A stretch of DNA of 38,784 nucleotides from an uncultured Erysipelotrichaceae bacterium (GTDB lineage: Bacteria; Bacillota_I; Bacilli_A; RFN20; CAG-826): assembly GCA_946183085.1 (NCBI GenBank), contig CAMGZU010000005.1, forward strand, positions 1-38,784, read 5' to 3'. Within the stretch, counting starts at the first letter, position 1, and each line of letters begins with the position of its first letter. Below the pieces are notes generated by a model. The model saw nothing but the letters and a program-made list of their open reading frames with translations. It did not search any database and was not told the origin of the DNA. A program made the position numbers and the translations under genes. Positions 33,207 through 38,784 of the stretch are shown here, piece by piece.

Positions 33207-33802
33207 ATTTCTCGATCAGCAACACCCATGTCTATGGCTTAGAAAGAGCCGTCAAAGCCTCGGGCAACCCGATGCGCATCGCCATCGATGCCTCTGAGCC
33301 AAACGACAAAGATTTCTTGCGCGCTTCCAAGCTCGCTTCTTGCCAGACGGGCCAAGGCCACGACAACTTCTTGAAGGGCATCTTGGTCCACCTCGATGTC
33401 TGCGCGCCCCTTTATTGGTGGAAGGAGGCCCAGCGTTACCATTGGTTCGATTTCGTCTCCAGCGAATCGACGATGCACTGCCTCTTAAAGTTCGATGTCG
33501 CCGCCCAATGCGTCGACGAAACCGATCCCCAAATCCTCGCGAGGATGAAGGAGCTCGTCGCCGAATATAACGCCATTCCAAATGACGAAGAGCATCGCGA
33601 CGAACAAAAGGCCAAGTGGCGCGTCCTCGTCGCCTCGCTCCCAGAAGGCTTCTGCCTCGCCGCGACGATGACGACCAACTACCAACAACTCAAGACCATG
33701 TACTATCAGCGTCTTGGCCATAAGCTCAAGGAATGGCACGTCTTCTGCGCTTGGTGCGAAGAGCTTCCTCATTTCAAAGAGCTTCTGGGCTTGGATAAAT
33801 AA
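33203..33802 (+). CDS. ThyX-like conserved protein (divergent FAD-dependent thymidylate synthase fold?)
   Basis: A 199-residue soluble protein. It resembles a family known from phages and Bacillota with the block GQGHDNFLKGILVHLDV, then AQRYHWFDFVSSESTMH (about 74-90), and a C-terminal MTTNYQQLKTMYYQRLGHKLKEW. The position and spacing of these Arg/His/Ser blocks recall the ThyX signature (an RHR-type motif and a helical C-terminus), but the canonical RHRxxSxNxxSxR is not intact. It overlaps folD by 4 nt (ATGA) and has GGAGG upstream. folD makes methylene-THF, the carbon donor for thymidylate, so a thymidylate or folate role is plausible. Function is not established. A terminator follows. Confidence 0.5.
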   Translation: MNFSISNTHVYGLERAVKASGNPMRIAIDASEPNDKDFLRASKLASCQTGQGHDNFLKGILVHLDVCAPLYWWKEAQRYHWFDFVSSESTMHCLLKFDVAAQCVDETDPQILARMKELVAEYNAIPNDEEHRDEQKAKWRVLVASLPEGFCLAATMTTNYQQLKTMYYQRLGHKLKEWHVFCAWCEELPHFKELLGLDK

Positions 33803-33810
33803 GCAAAGAA

Positions 33811-33846
33811 AAAAGAGAAGGTTTTGCGGCCTTCTCTTTTGTTTTT
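33811..33846. terminator. Bidirectional terminator
   Basis: AAAAGAGAAGG (33811-33821) and CCTTCTCTTTT (33830-33840) form an 11-bp stem, followed by GTTTTTG on the plus side and preceded by an A-tract (T-run on the minus side). It ends the folD operon and the converging DUF308-like gene. Confidence 0.92.
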
Positions 33847-33853
33847 GTCGTTC

Positions 33854-34375
33854 TTAGGCTTTCTTGTAGGCCAAGATTTTGATAAGGCTCAAGACGCCGG
33901 AGACGATGAGATAGATGCCAAGGATCAACGAGGCATATTTCTGGAAGTCGGCGATGAAGTAGAGCAAGAAGCCGAGGGTCATGGCGATCGCGCCAAGCGA
34001 GATTTCGATGATGCCGACCACTTTGTTCTTGCGGACCGCGAGGACGACGATGCCGTCGCAGAGGAGCAAGATGCCAAAGATGATGAGGAGCAAGGAAATC
34101 AAGAGGTTGAACGGCAGGGTCGTCAAGAAGCACATGACGCCAAAGGCGATGAAGAAGGACGCCGGCATGCCCGAGCCAAAGACAAGGGAATGGGTGGTGA
34201 CGTAGCCTTCGATCAATAAGCCAAGGCCCGCAAGAAGGGCGACGATGCCGATGATCTTGGTGAGGATGTCCGCGCCGGAAACGCCAATGCAAAGCAAGAT
34301 ACCGATGACGAGGACGATGACTGGGCCCAAGATGGCGCCAGCCTTAATGGTCTTCTTTTTTGTTGTTTCGCTCAT
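33854..34375 (-). CDS. DUF308/HdeD-like small membrane protein
   Basis: A 173-residue membrane protein with about six hydrophobic helices arranged as Gly/Ile/Leu-rich pairs, as in the HdeD/DUF308 family. Examples are GAILGPVIVLVIGILLCIG and LLIIFGILLLCDGIVVLA. There is no signal peptide and little polar sequence. E. coli HdeD aids acid resistance, but members in Bacillota have no known role. It has a strong Shine-Dalgarno (CAGGAG) and its own promoter. It lies next to a larger relative at 34473, from which a terminator separates it. Confidence 0.7.
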   Translation of the reverse strand: MSETTKKKTIKAGAILGPVIVLVIGILLCIGVSGADILTKIIGIVALLAGLGLLIEGYVTTHSLVFGSGMPASFFIAFGVMCFLTTLPFNLLISLLLIIFGILLLCDGIVVLAVRKNKVVGIIEISLGAIAMTLGFLLYFIADFQKYASLILGIYLIVSGVLSLIKILAYKKA

Positions 34376-34402
34376 TTGTTTTTCTCCTGAATAACGTTAG
34401 CA

Positions 34403-34411
34403 ATTGTAGCA
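34403..34411 (-). promoter_or_regulatory. Promoter of the 173-residue DUF308-like gene
   Basis: Minus-strand extended -10 TGcTACAAT (34411-34403), a leader of about 20 nt and CAGGAG before the ATG at 34375. Confidence 0.55.
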
Positions 34412-34423
34412 CTCTCTCCCATG

Positions 34424-34462
34424 TGGGAAAAAAAGAAAAAAGCGGACGATTGTCTCATCCGC
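34424..34462 (-). terminator. Terminator after the 265-residue membrane protein
   Basis: On the minus strand GCGGATGA pairs with TCGTCCGC (one G-T pair), followed by a long T-rich tail. Confidence 0.85.
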
Positions 34463-34472
34463 CCTTTCGTTG

Positions 34473-35270
34473 TTATTTGCCTTCTTTTTTGTGTTCGATG
34501 CGAACCGTCTTGTCTTCGAGGGCCGCGATGTTCTCTTCGTTCGGCGCATCGTAGATTTCCGGCTCTTCTTTCTTGTCTTTCGCCTGGCTCACGACTTCGA
34601 CGGTCGCGGGGGCCGCTTCCTCGAAATGGACTTCTTCGTTCCTTCTGACGACTTCTTGGCGTTCCTGTTCTCTGCGTTTCTTCGCCCTCTTGTGAACGCC
34701 GATCGTGGTGACGACGGCCATCGCGATCGCGACGAGGATCAAGATGCTGCCAAGGATGATCATGATGACCTGCTTGAATTCCGCATCGTTGACGCGATAA
34801 AGAACGAACATCGTGACGCCGACGCCAATCAAGATAGCGGCAAAGGCGATTTCCATAACCGGCATGAAGAGCTGCTCGACGATCTTTTTGGCGATCACGA
34901 TGATCGAATAAACCAGGAAGAAGACGCCGATGGCCATCAATAGGATCGACAAGAAGTTGATGATGACGTCGATGAAGATGGCGGGCTGTTTGACCTCCAT
35001 CAAGATGACGACGATGCCGATCGTGACCTCGAAGCCTGACACGAGCATCGCGGATTCTTGGCTCTTACGAACCTTATTCACGATAAGGATGAAGCGGAGG
35101 ATGCCATCCAAGATGACGAAGGCTCCGATGACGTAAGCGAAAACGGAATAAAGGGTTTCGTTGCTGCGGAAGACGCAGGCCATAACGCCCGCTGCCACAA
35201 GAAGCGCAGCTTCGATGTAATTCCAAACGGCCCAAACATGGGTCATAGCTTTGTCCAATTTATCTTCCAT
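34473..35270 (-). CDS. DUF308-like membrane protein with charged cytoplasmic tail
   Basis: A 265-residue protein with about six hydrophobic helices (residues about 15-195), arranged like the neighbouring gene. Then comes a highly charged tail (about 197-265) with KRAKKRREQERQEVVRR followed by an acidic stretch. The helix pattern suggests a DUF308/HdeD-like core with a cytoplasmic extension that could bind a partner. The function is unknown. The gene is preceded by GGGAG and by a short AT-rich promoter. It is probably an old duplicate of the 33854-34375 gene, from which a terminator separates it. Confidence 0.65.
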   Translation of the reverse strand: MEDKLDKAMTHVWAVWNYIEAALLVAAGVMACVFRSNETLYSVFAYVIGAFVILDGILRFILIVNKVRKSQESAMLVSGFEVTIGIVVILMEVKQPAIFIDVIINFLSILLMAIGVFFLVYSIIVIAKKIVEQLFMPVMEIAFAAILIGVGVTMFVLYRVNDAEFKQVIMIILGSILILVAIAMAVVTTIGVHKRAKKRREQERQEVVRRNEEVHFEEAAPATVEVVSQAKDKKEEPEIYDAPNEENIAALEDKTVRIEHKKEGK

Positions 35271-35285
35271 AAAGACTCCCTTTGG

Positions 35286-35302
35286 TTATCTTGATAATCA
35301 TA
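35286..35302 (-). promoter_or_regulatory. Promoter region of the 265-residue membrane protein
   Basis: Minus-strand TATGAT (35302-35297) is a plausible -10. It overlaps a short palindrome, TTATC TT GATAA (35286-35297), near the predicted start. The -35 is poor. Confidence 0.35.
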
Positions 35303-35328
35303 ATGCCTGCGCGCGATTTTTGTTAGAC

Positions 35329-35640
35329 CTAGCAGTAAGAAAGATTCACAAGATTCTTAAAAGGGATGGTTAAACCATCGATTTTGAGGAAGCGGAACAC
35401 CGGATCGATCTTCTCAATGATCCCCAAAGCGTGATGCATGAAGCCATCTTGCCAATAATAGGCGTCGACCTCTTCTTGCTGGTAATGGCAAAGGAGGTCG
35501 TTGATCTCTTCGGCCCTTTCTTGCGCGATTTGTGGCTTTTCGACTTTCTTGCGGGCGTGGCGCATCCTCGCCAAGGAAGTCGCCTGCTCAATCAAAGATT
35601 GGTAGGGCGCCCATTTCATCATGCCGCGGTCTTCGTTCAT
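35329..35640 (-). CDS. YolD-like protein
   Basis: A 103-residue protein with the YolD family opening DRGMMKWAPYQSL near the N-terminus, then a basic helix and a C-terminal beta region ending FKNLVNLSYC. YolD-like proteins are usually encoded beside UvrX-type polymerases and are thought to act with them in the SOS response, but no activity is known. It overlaps the polymerase gene by 4 nt (ATGA) and is the second gene of that operon. Confidence 0.8.
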   Translation of the reverse strand: MNEDRGMMKWAPYQSLIEQATSLARMRHARKKVEKPQIAQERAEEINDLLCHYQQEEVDAYYWQDGFMHHALGIIEKIDPVFRFLKIDGLTIPFKNLVNLSYC

Positions 35641-36893
35641 GCCTTGTGCCCTCCGATCTGGCCATGCCGCTCGATGATTGTGCTATCAGGAAGCAGACAC
35701 GAGCTTCTTAAACAGGCGTTTTGGCCATAACGCCTTTTGATTTCGTCGATGGTGTGATTGAGCTTCCGTTTTTCGAGCGTCAGCGAATAAGGCTCAAACA
35801 AGTCGAGCTGCTCGGCGGAAGCGATGTCGCTTAGCTTGCCAAAGCTGATGCCGAGGTTACGGATGGGGAAGGGCTCGATGAAGGCGTCGAAGATCTCAAG
35901 GATCGTTCGGTAGAGGGTATCGTTGTCGTCGCTTGGCTTCTCCAGCTTCTTTTGCCGGGAGAATCCGCCGCCCGTTGCTGCGCTATACCCGACGAAAAGA
36001 GATACCACGTTGGCCCTTTTTTGGTGGCTTCGCATCCTTAGCGCCAAGTCATCGCACATCTCGCGGAGCAAGAGCTTGGCTCCTGGAATCGAATAGTCTT
36101 TGGAAAGGGTCTGCCCAATGGAAAGATTGCTTTCTTTGGGGATGTATTTCTGGCGGATGTCCGTCCGATCGATCCCGTTTGCCAAGTCATGGAGTTGAAG
36201 CCCCATCACGCCGAACTCCTCCTCTAAGAAGCCGCGGTCGCAATGGGCGAGCTCTTTCATGGAGCGGATGCCAATCCGCTTCAAGTGGGCTTCGGTGCCG
36301 CGGGAGATGCCCCAGATCTCGGTAATGGGCGAGATGGACCAAAGCTTGGTGGGGACGTCTTTCTCCGTCCAATGGGCGATATAAGGAGGGCGCTTCTTGC
36401 CTTCGTTATCCAAAGCGATCTTGGCCAAGAACATGTTGGGCCCGATGCCCGCGGTCGCGGTGAGGCCGAGCTCTTCGTAGATCTGCTTTTGGATTTCGTG
36501 GACGAATTCCTCGGGCGTTTGTTTGGCCAAGGAAAGGTAGGGGCCGATGTTCAAGAACGATTCATCGATCGAATAAACGTGAATGTCTTCCTCGGCGACG
36601 TGGTCCATGAAGATGGAGACGACGCGCGAAGACATCTCGATGTAATAGGCCATGCGCGGCTGCGCATAGATCATGTCCTCGAGATGCGGGAGGTCCCTTC
36701 TCCGGCAGACGTTCGGGATCTTGTAATTGGCCTTGAGGTAAGGGGTGGAGGACATGACGATGGTCGAGGGGCCGCGGGTGGGGTCACAGACCACGAGGGG
36801 CGTCTTGAAAGGATTGAGCCCGCGGGCGGCGCATTCGCAGCTCGCGTAGAAGCTTTTGAGGTCAATCACGCAGTAGAGGGCCTTGTCGTTCAT
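35637..36893 (-). CDS. Y-family DNA polymerase (UvrX/DinB/UmuC type)
   Basis: A 418-residue translesion polymerase. It has the metal-binding DLKSFYASCE (residues 10-19), VMSSTPYLKANY (the UvrX/ImpB branch finger), YSIDESFLNIG (about 108), and TAGIGPNMFLAK (about 145). The little-finger domain contains NLSIGQTLSKD and KRANVVSLFVGYS. Such enzymes copy past damaged bases with low fidelity. The ATG at 36893 is chosen for its AAAGGAG site and the start of homology; the open frame extends 16 codons further. Its pairing with a YolD-like gene is typical of plasmid, phage and chromosomal uvrX loci. No clear LexA box was seen upstream. Confidence 0.92.
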   Translation of the reverse strand: MNDKALYCVIDLKSFYASCECAARGLNPFKTPLVVCDPTRGPSTIVMSSTPYLKANYKIPNVCRRRDLPHLEDMIYAQPRMAYYIEMSSRVVSIFMDHVAEEDIHVYSIDESFLNIGPYLSLAKQTPEEFVHEIQKQIYEELGLTATAGIGPNMFLAKIALDNEGKKRPPYIAHWTEKDVPTKLWSISPITEIWGISRGTEAHLKRIGIRSMKELAHCDRGFLEEEFGVMGLQLHDLANGIDRTDIRQKYIPKESNLSIGQTLSKDYSIPGAKLLLREMCDDLALRMRSHQKRANVVSLFVGYSAATGGGFSRQKKLEKPSDDNDTLYRTILEIFDAFIEPFPIRNLGISFGKLSDIASAEQLDLFEPYSLTLEKRKLNHTIDEIKRRYGQNACLRSSCLLPDSTIIERHGQIGGHKA

Positions 36894-37138
36894 GTCGTTC
36901 TCCTTTCTTGGGGTCTTCACTTTAGCGAGGAAAAAATGCATTTGGAGTCTTGACAGAAAAGGGGCAAACCACAGGGGAGAGGGGTCACGAAAAGCATTTG
37001 TTTGGCGAGGTCGAAGGAAGAGGGGATTTTATAGACACTGTAGTGGGGAGAACGAAAATTCCTGTTGCCTTTTTTCGCCTTCTTCTTGTGTCCAAGGGAT
37101 GCACGGAAAAAGGGACGAAAAGACGCCCAAAGTTCTAA
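36894..37138. other. Intergenic region with no gene
   Basis: About 245 nt between the polymerase start and the tRNA promoter. It has a weak minus-strand -10 (TAAAGT, near 36921-36926) for the polymerase. Other than this no gene, hairpin terminator or clear repeat was found. Frames here look like random sequence. Confidence 0.55.
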
Positions 37139-37167
37139 TTGCAACCCACAAGGGGCTTGCCTATAAT
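37139..37167 (+). promoter_or_regulatory. tRNA-Ala promoter
   Basis: TTGCAA (37139-37144), 17-nt spacer, TATAAT (37162-37167). This is the best-matched promoter in the window. The leader from about 37174 holds a GCGCTTT-TT-AAAGCGC hairpin (37174-37189), ending nine bases before the tRNA. Confidence 0.8.
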
Positions 37168-37197
37168 TACTAAGCGCTTTTTAAAGCGCCCAATCGT

Positions 37198-37273
37198 GGG
37201 GCATTAGCTCAGCTGGGAGAGCGCCTCGTTCGCAACGAGGAGGTCGGCGGTTCGATCCCGCTATGCTCCACCA
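37198..37273 (+). tRNA. tRNA-Ala (anticodon CGC), CCA encoded
   Basis: A 76-nt cloverleaf. The acceptor GGGGCAT pairs with ATGCTCC, including the G3-U70 pair that identifies alanine tRNAs. D-arm GCTC/GAGC, anticodon stem CCTCG/CGAGG around the loop TTCGCAA (anticodon CGC, reading GCG), T-arm GGCGG-TTCGATC-CCGCT. The discriminator A and CCA are in the DNA. A strong promoter precedes it and a repeat with a terminator follows. Confidence 0.96.
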
Positions 37274-37287
37274 TTTTTTATTTCTCC

Positions 37288-37371
37288 TGTCGTCGTCCAA
37301 ACCCACTTATCCAAAGTTGGACAAACGGCGGCATCCAGATAGATAGGTCCTTTCGGGGGCCTTTTCTTGTG
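37288..37371 (+). repeat. Direct repeat copy 1 (84 bp) with terminator
   Basis: Begins TGTCGTCGTCCAAACC, 15 nt after the tRNA, and ends CCTTTTCTTGTG. It is near-identical to 37790-37872. Inside are GTCCAA...TTGGAC inverted arms, and near the end AGGTCC/GGGCCT with a T-rich tail, an intrinsic terminator (37345-37368) for the tRNA. Differences from copy 2 lie mainly in the terminator loop. Confidence 0.9.
37345..37368 (+). terminator. Terminator within repeat copy 1
   Basis: AGGTCC, loop TTTCGG, GGGCCT (one T-G pair), then TTTCTT. It would end the tRNA-Ala transcript. Confidence 0.7.
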
Positions 37372-37399
37372 ACACTTCTGTGACACTCATTGCGATAAT
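37368..37399 (+). promoter_or_regulatory. Promoter of the leader-peptide gene with tandem 9-bp repeats
   Basis: TGTGACACT occurs twice with 11-bp periodicity (37368-37376 and 37379-37387), followed by an extended -10 TGcGATAAT (37391-37399). Direct repeats one helical turn apart, just upstream of a -10 without a -35, are typical of activator binding (for example by LytTR-type response regulators). The activator is not in the window. Confidence 0.45.
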
Positions 37400-37427
37400 C
37401 TACAATTAACCAAGGGGCATTTTGATA

Positions 37428-37733
37428 ATGAAAGAAGAATTATTAAAAGGTTTAACTGAAGAACAAATCGCTAAAGTCAAGGCGTGTAAAAACCAAGAGG
37501 AAATACTTCAACTTGCCAAAGAAGAAGGTATTGAATTAAACGAAGCACAATTAGAAGCTGTTAATGGTGGAGGATGCATGACTGAAGCTGTAAAACCTGC
37601 GCCATGTTGCCCATATTGCGATAGTACACATCGTGAACTAGTACAATATCATGAGAACTACACTACCTATCTATGTAGTGCCTGCCATCGCCAATATAAG
37701 TACTATGATAATGGCAGAAGCGAAAAAATGTAA
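37428..37733 (+). CDS. Nif11-like/double-glycine leader peptide with zinc-ribbon-like core
   Basis: A 101-residue small protein. Residues 1-about 48 form a Nif11-type leader (KEELLKGLTEEQIAKVKACK, then EEILQLAKEEGIELNEAQLE) ending in AVNGG, the double-glycine processing site. The core begins GCMTEAV and holds CCPYC...CSAC, a zinc-ribbon-like arrangement, with a Tyr-rich end. Leaders of this kind direct peptides to C39-type peptidase/ABC exporters. No exporter or modifying enzyme is in the window. The gene is clearly AT-rich compared with its neighbours, and codon choice (TTA, AAA, GAA) differs, so it was probably acquired. A TTG two codons upstream could also start translation; ATG with AAGGGG upstream is preferred. 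An unprocessed zinc-ribbon protein is the alternative. Confidence 0.72.
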   Translation: MKEELLKGLTEEQIAKVKACKNQEEILQLAKEEGIELNEAQLEAVNGGGCMTEAVKPAPCCPYCDSTHRELVQYHENYTTYLCSACHRQYKYYDNGRSEKM

Positions 37734-37789
37734 TTAACGTTTAACAACATACCAATAGAAAGCGCTTTAAATGGACTGACACATCTGTT

Positions 37790-37872
37790 GTCGTCGTCCA
37801 AACCCACTTATCCAAAGTTGGACAAACGGCGGCATCCAGATAGATAGGTCCCTCCGGGGGCCTTTTCTTGTG
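37790..37872 (+). repeat. Direct repeat copy 2 (83 bp) with terminator
   Basis: Same sequence and orientation as 37288-37371, identical through the first about 63 bases. It differs only around the terminator loop (CTCC in place of TTTCG) while the stem stays paired. It lies 57 nt after the small gene and would end its transcript. Confidence 0.9.
37847..37870 (+). terminator. Terminator within repeat copy 2
   Basis: AGGTCCC pairs with GGGGCCT around TCC, followed by TTTTCTT. The changes relative to copy 1 keep the stem. Confidence 0.7.
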
Positions 37873-37874
37873 CC

Positions 37875-37905
37875 TCGAACTCGCCGACCTCTTCGTTGCA
37901 AACAA
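37875..37905 (-). pseudogene. tRNA-Ala-like fragment (anticodon to T-loop)
   Basis: On the minus strand TTTGCAA-CGAAG-AGGTCGGCG-AGTTCGA resembles the anticodon loop (TGC), variable loop and T-arm of a tRNA-Ala. The match to the intact tRNA at 37198 in AGGTCGGCG and TTCGA is plain. The acceptor end and 5' half are missing. It may be a leftover of integration at a tRNA, or chance similarity extended by eye. Confidence 0.35.
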
Positions 37906-37907
37906 GA

Positions 37908-37938
37908 TTAAAAATCCCCGTTTATCCACAACGGGGAT
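37908..37938 (-). terminator. Terminator of the XRE regulator gene
   Basis: Minus-strand ATCCCCGTT and AACGGGGAT form a perfect 9-bp stem around a 7-nt loop, followed by TTTTTAA. It sits 28 nt beyond the regulator's stop codon. Confidence 0.88.
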
Positions 37939-37965
37939 GATTGTTCTTGCCCGCGAGAACAGGAA

Positions 37966-38730
37966 CTATCTTTTCTTGTACATGACAAGTTTTGGATCAG
38001 AACCTCCCTTGCCATAGGTGCAAATAAGGATGAAATCCACATTGGCCACGACGCCATAGCAGAACCCCGTGTCGGTTTCTGACTCGAGCTGAGTGCCTAG
38101 GTACGTCGTCTCATCGTTGAGGAATTTCACCTTCGCCCCGTTAGACAACGGGTATTCCAAGTTTACATATGAGCCTACGAGGGCGCTTAGCTTGGTTACT
38201 GGGGGCATACCCTCGATGTGCAGGCCGTTTATTTCTTCGATTAGTGTTTTCTTAAAGGCATCGAACTTCCCTTGATCGCTTAGTTCGTCATGGCGTTTCC
38301 AATAGTTGAGGTGGGGAAGTTTTTCCTTCATATAAGCGCGAGCTTCTTCCTCGGAAAATCCTTCCTTGGCCATGTGGGGAACGCAGACATCGATGAGATC
38401 ATCCATGTTGTCATAAGTGTAGGTCCCGTCCGCATAGCACCATTTGCAATACTCCTCGTTTAGGGAACCGTCGTCGTTCTTGCCGATGATCGAATCATCT
38501 AGCGGCATGCCGCAGCACTGGCAATAAAGGGGATGAGGAGAGCCAAGCAGCGTATTAATCGAAACGTTGAAGAGCTTAGAGAGCAGCTTCAGTGTCTCCG
38601 TCGCGGGAACCGTCTCTCCGTTTTCCCAGCGCGAAACCGCTTGCCTCGTCACGAAAACCTTTTCCGCAAGCTCGTCTTGGGATAGCCCGTTTTTGGTCCT
38701 GAGCTCATATAGAATTTGTTTCGTTTCCAT
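37966..38730 (-). CDS. XRE-family transcriptional regulator with zinc ribbon
   Basis: A 254-residue protein from the ATG at 38730. Residues about 5-58 are an XRE/Cro helix-turn-helix (LSQDELAEKVFVTRQAVSRWENG, with the recognition helix TRQAVSRWE). Next is a zinc-ribbon domain with CQCCGMPL and YCKWCYADGTYTY, then PHMAKEGFSEEEARAYM. The last about 90 residues are a soluble domain of no known family. The zinc ribbon suggests metal or redox sensing, but this is unproven. A longer frame starts 11 codons upstream without a Shine-Dalgarno; METK with AGAGG is preferred. It is convergent with the peptide cassette. Confidence 0.85.
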   Translation of the reverse strand: METKQILYELRTKNGLSQDELAEKVFVTRQAVSRWENGETVPATETLKLLSKLFNVSINTLLGSPHPLYCQCCGMPLDDSIIGKNDDGSLNEEYCKWCYADGTYTYDNMDDLIDVCVPHMAKEGFSEEEARAYMKEKLPHLNYWKRHDELSDQGKFDAFKKTLIEEINGLHIEGMPPVTKLSALVGSYVNLEYPLSNGAKVKFLNDETTYLGTQLESETDTGFCYGVVANVDFILICTYGKGGSDPKLVMYKKR

Positions 38731-38749
38731 CGTTTTTGCCTCTGGCGAA

Positions 38750-38755
38750 ATCATA
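38750..38755 (-). promoter_or_regulatory. -10 of the XRE regulator
   Basis: Minus-strand TATGAT, about 19 nt before the ATG at 38730, with AGAGG between. The -35 lies at the window edge and is unclear. Confidence 0.4.
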
Positions 38756-38784
38756 TCAAACAACCTTTTGTCATAGTAGCAACG

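Noticed and set aside
36950-36955. TTGACA as a -35 for a gene in the 36.9-37.1 kb gap
   Set aside because: There is no -10 at 16-18 nt and no plausible coding frame downstream.
37288-37872. Insertion sequence
   Set aside because: No transposase, no terminal inverted repeats and no target-site duplication are visible; kept as a repeat-flanked cassette only.
37922-37930. TTATCCACA, a perfect DnaA box
   Set aside because: It is a single box in the loop of a transcription terminator, with no AT-rich unwinding zone, cluster of boxes or dnaA/dnaN nearby; treated as coincidence.
1-38784. CRISPR array, rRNA, prophage module
   Set aside because: No regularly spaced repeats, no rRNA-like sequence and no structural phage genes are present.

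Overview
The window looks like chromosome of an uncultured, low-complexity Bacillota (Bacilli-like) bacterium with roughly half G+C. The reasons are gene order and content. The dnaX-ybaB-recR-tmk-holB-yaaT-rsmI block, the prfA-prmC-sua5-rpiB block and the comFA-comFC-secA-prfB-yitT-uvrB block all follow Bacillus-like order. There is a ComF competence pair, a lipobox lipoprotein, and no outer-membrane gene. TGA is a normal stop codon (several genes end in it, and RF2 carries its autoregulatory in-frame TGA), so this is not the Mollicutes code 4. A gut Erysipelotrichia/RF39/RFN20-type lineage is a guess from overall character, not something shown here.

Layout. 1-632 (-): truncated M24 peptidase. 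689-4127 (+): cytoplasmic GH2 glycosidase, Cof-type HAD phosphatase, alpha/beta hydrolase. 4180-7649 (+): arginine decarboxylase fused to agmatine deiminase, then N-carbamoylputrescine amidase, a complete arginine-to-putrescine route in two genes, closed by a terminator. 7685-9187 (-): UshA-like nucleotidase lipoprotein, divergent from a patatin-like phospholipase (9223-10083 +). 10102-13555 (+): RluA pseudouridine synthase, DUF1538 membrane protein, tandem PII-like protein. 13599-19855 (-): DNA polymerase III clamp-loader/recombination operon ending in yaaT and rsmI. 19970-22957 (+): prfA-prmC-sua5-rpiB. 23028-24798 (+): comFA-comFC. 24863-32042 (+): secA, prfB (programmed frameshift), yitT-like, uvrB, HAD phosphatase. 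32096-33802 (+): secG, then folD with a ThyX-like gene. 33854-35270 (-): two DUF308-like membrane proteins. 35329-36893 (-): YolD-like protein and UvrX-type Y-family polymerase. 37198-37273 (+): tRNA-Ala(CGC). 37288-37905: an AT-rich cassette with an 84-bp repeat on each side of a small double-glycine-leader gene and a tRNA-like remnant. 37966-38730 (-): XRE regulator with zinc ribbon.

The genome is tightly packed: most genes within operons overlap by ATGA or TGATG junctions, and convergent operons share bidirectional terminators. Many first genes of operons have a -10 hexamer only 6-7 nt before the start codon and no Shine-Dalgarno, which suggests leaderless mRNAs. Internal genes, secA, secG, prfA and others have good Shine-Dalgarno sites.

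The strongest candidates for something undescribed are the decarboxylase-deiminase fusion (with its own palindrome-bearing promoter), the DUF1538/tandem-PII pair, the Asn/His-rich disordered tail on YaaT, and the low-GC Nif11-like leader/zinc-ribbon peptide cassette next to tRNA-Ala. All functional statements come from reading motifs by eye; no database search was run.
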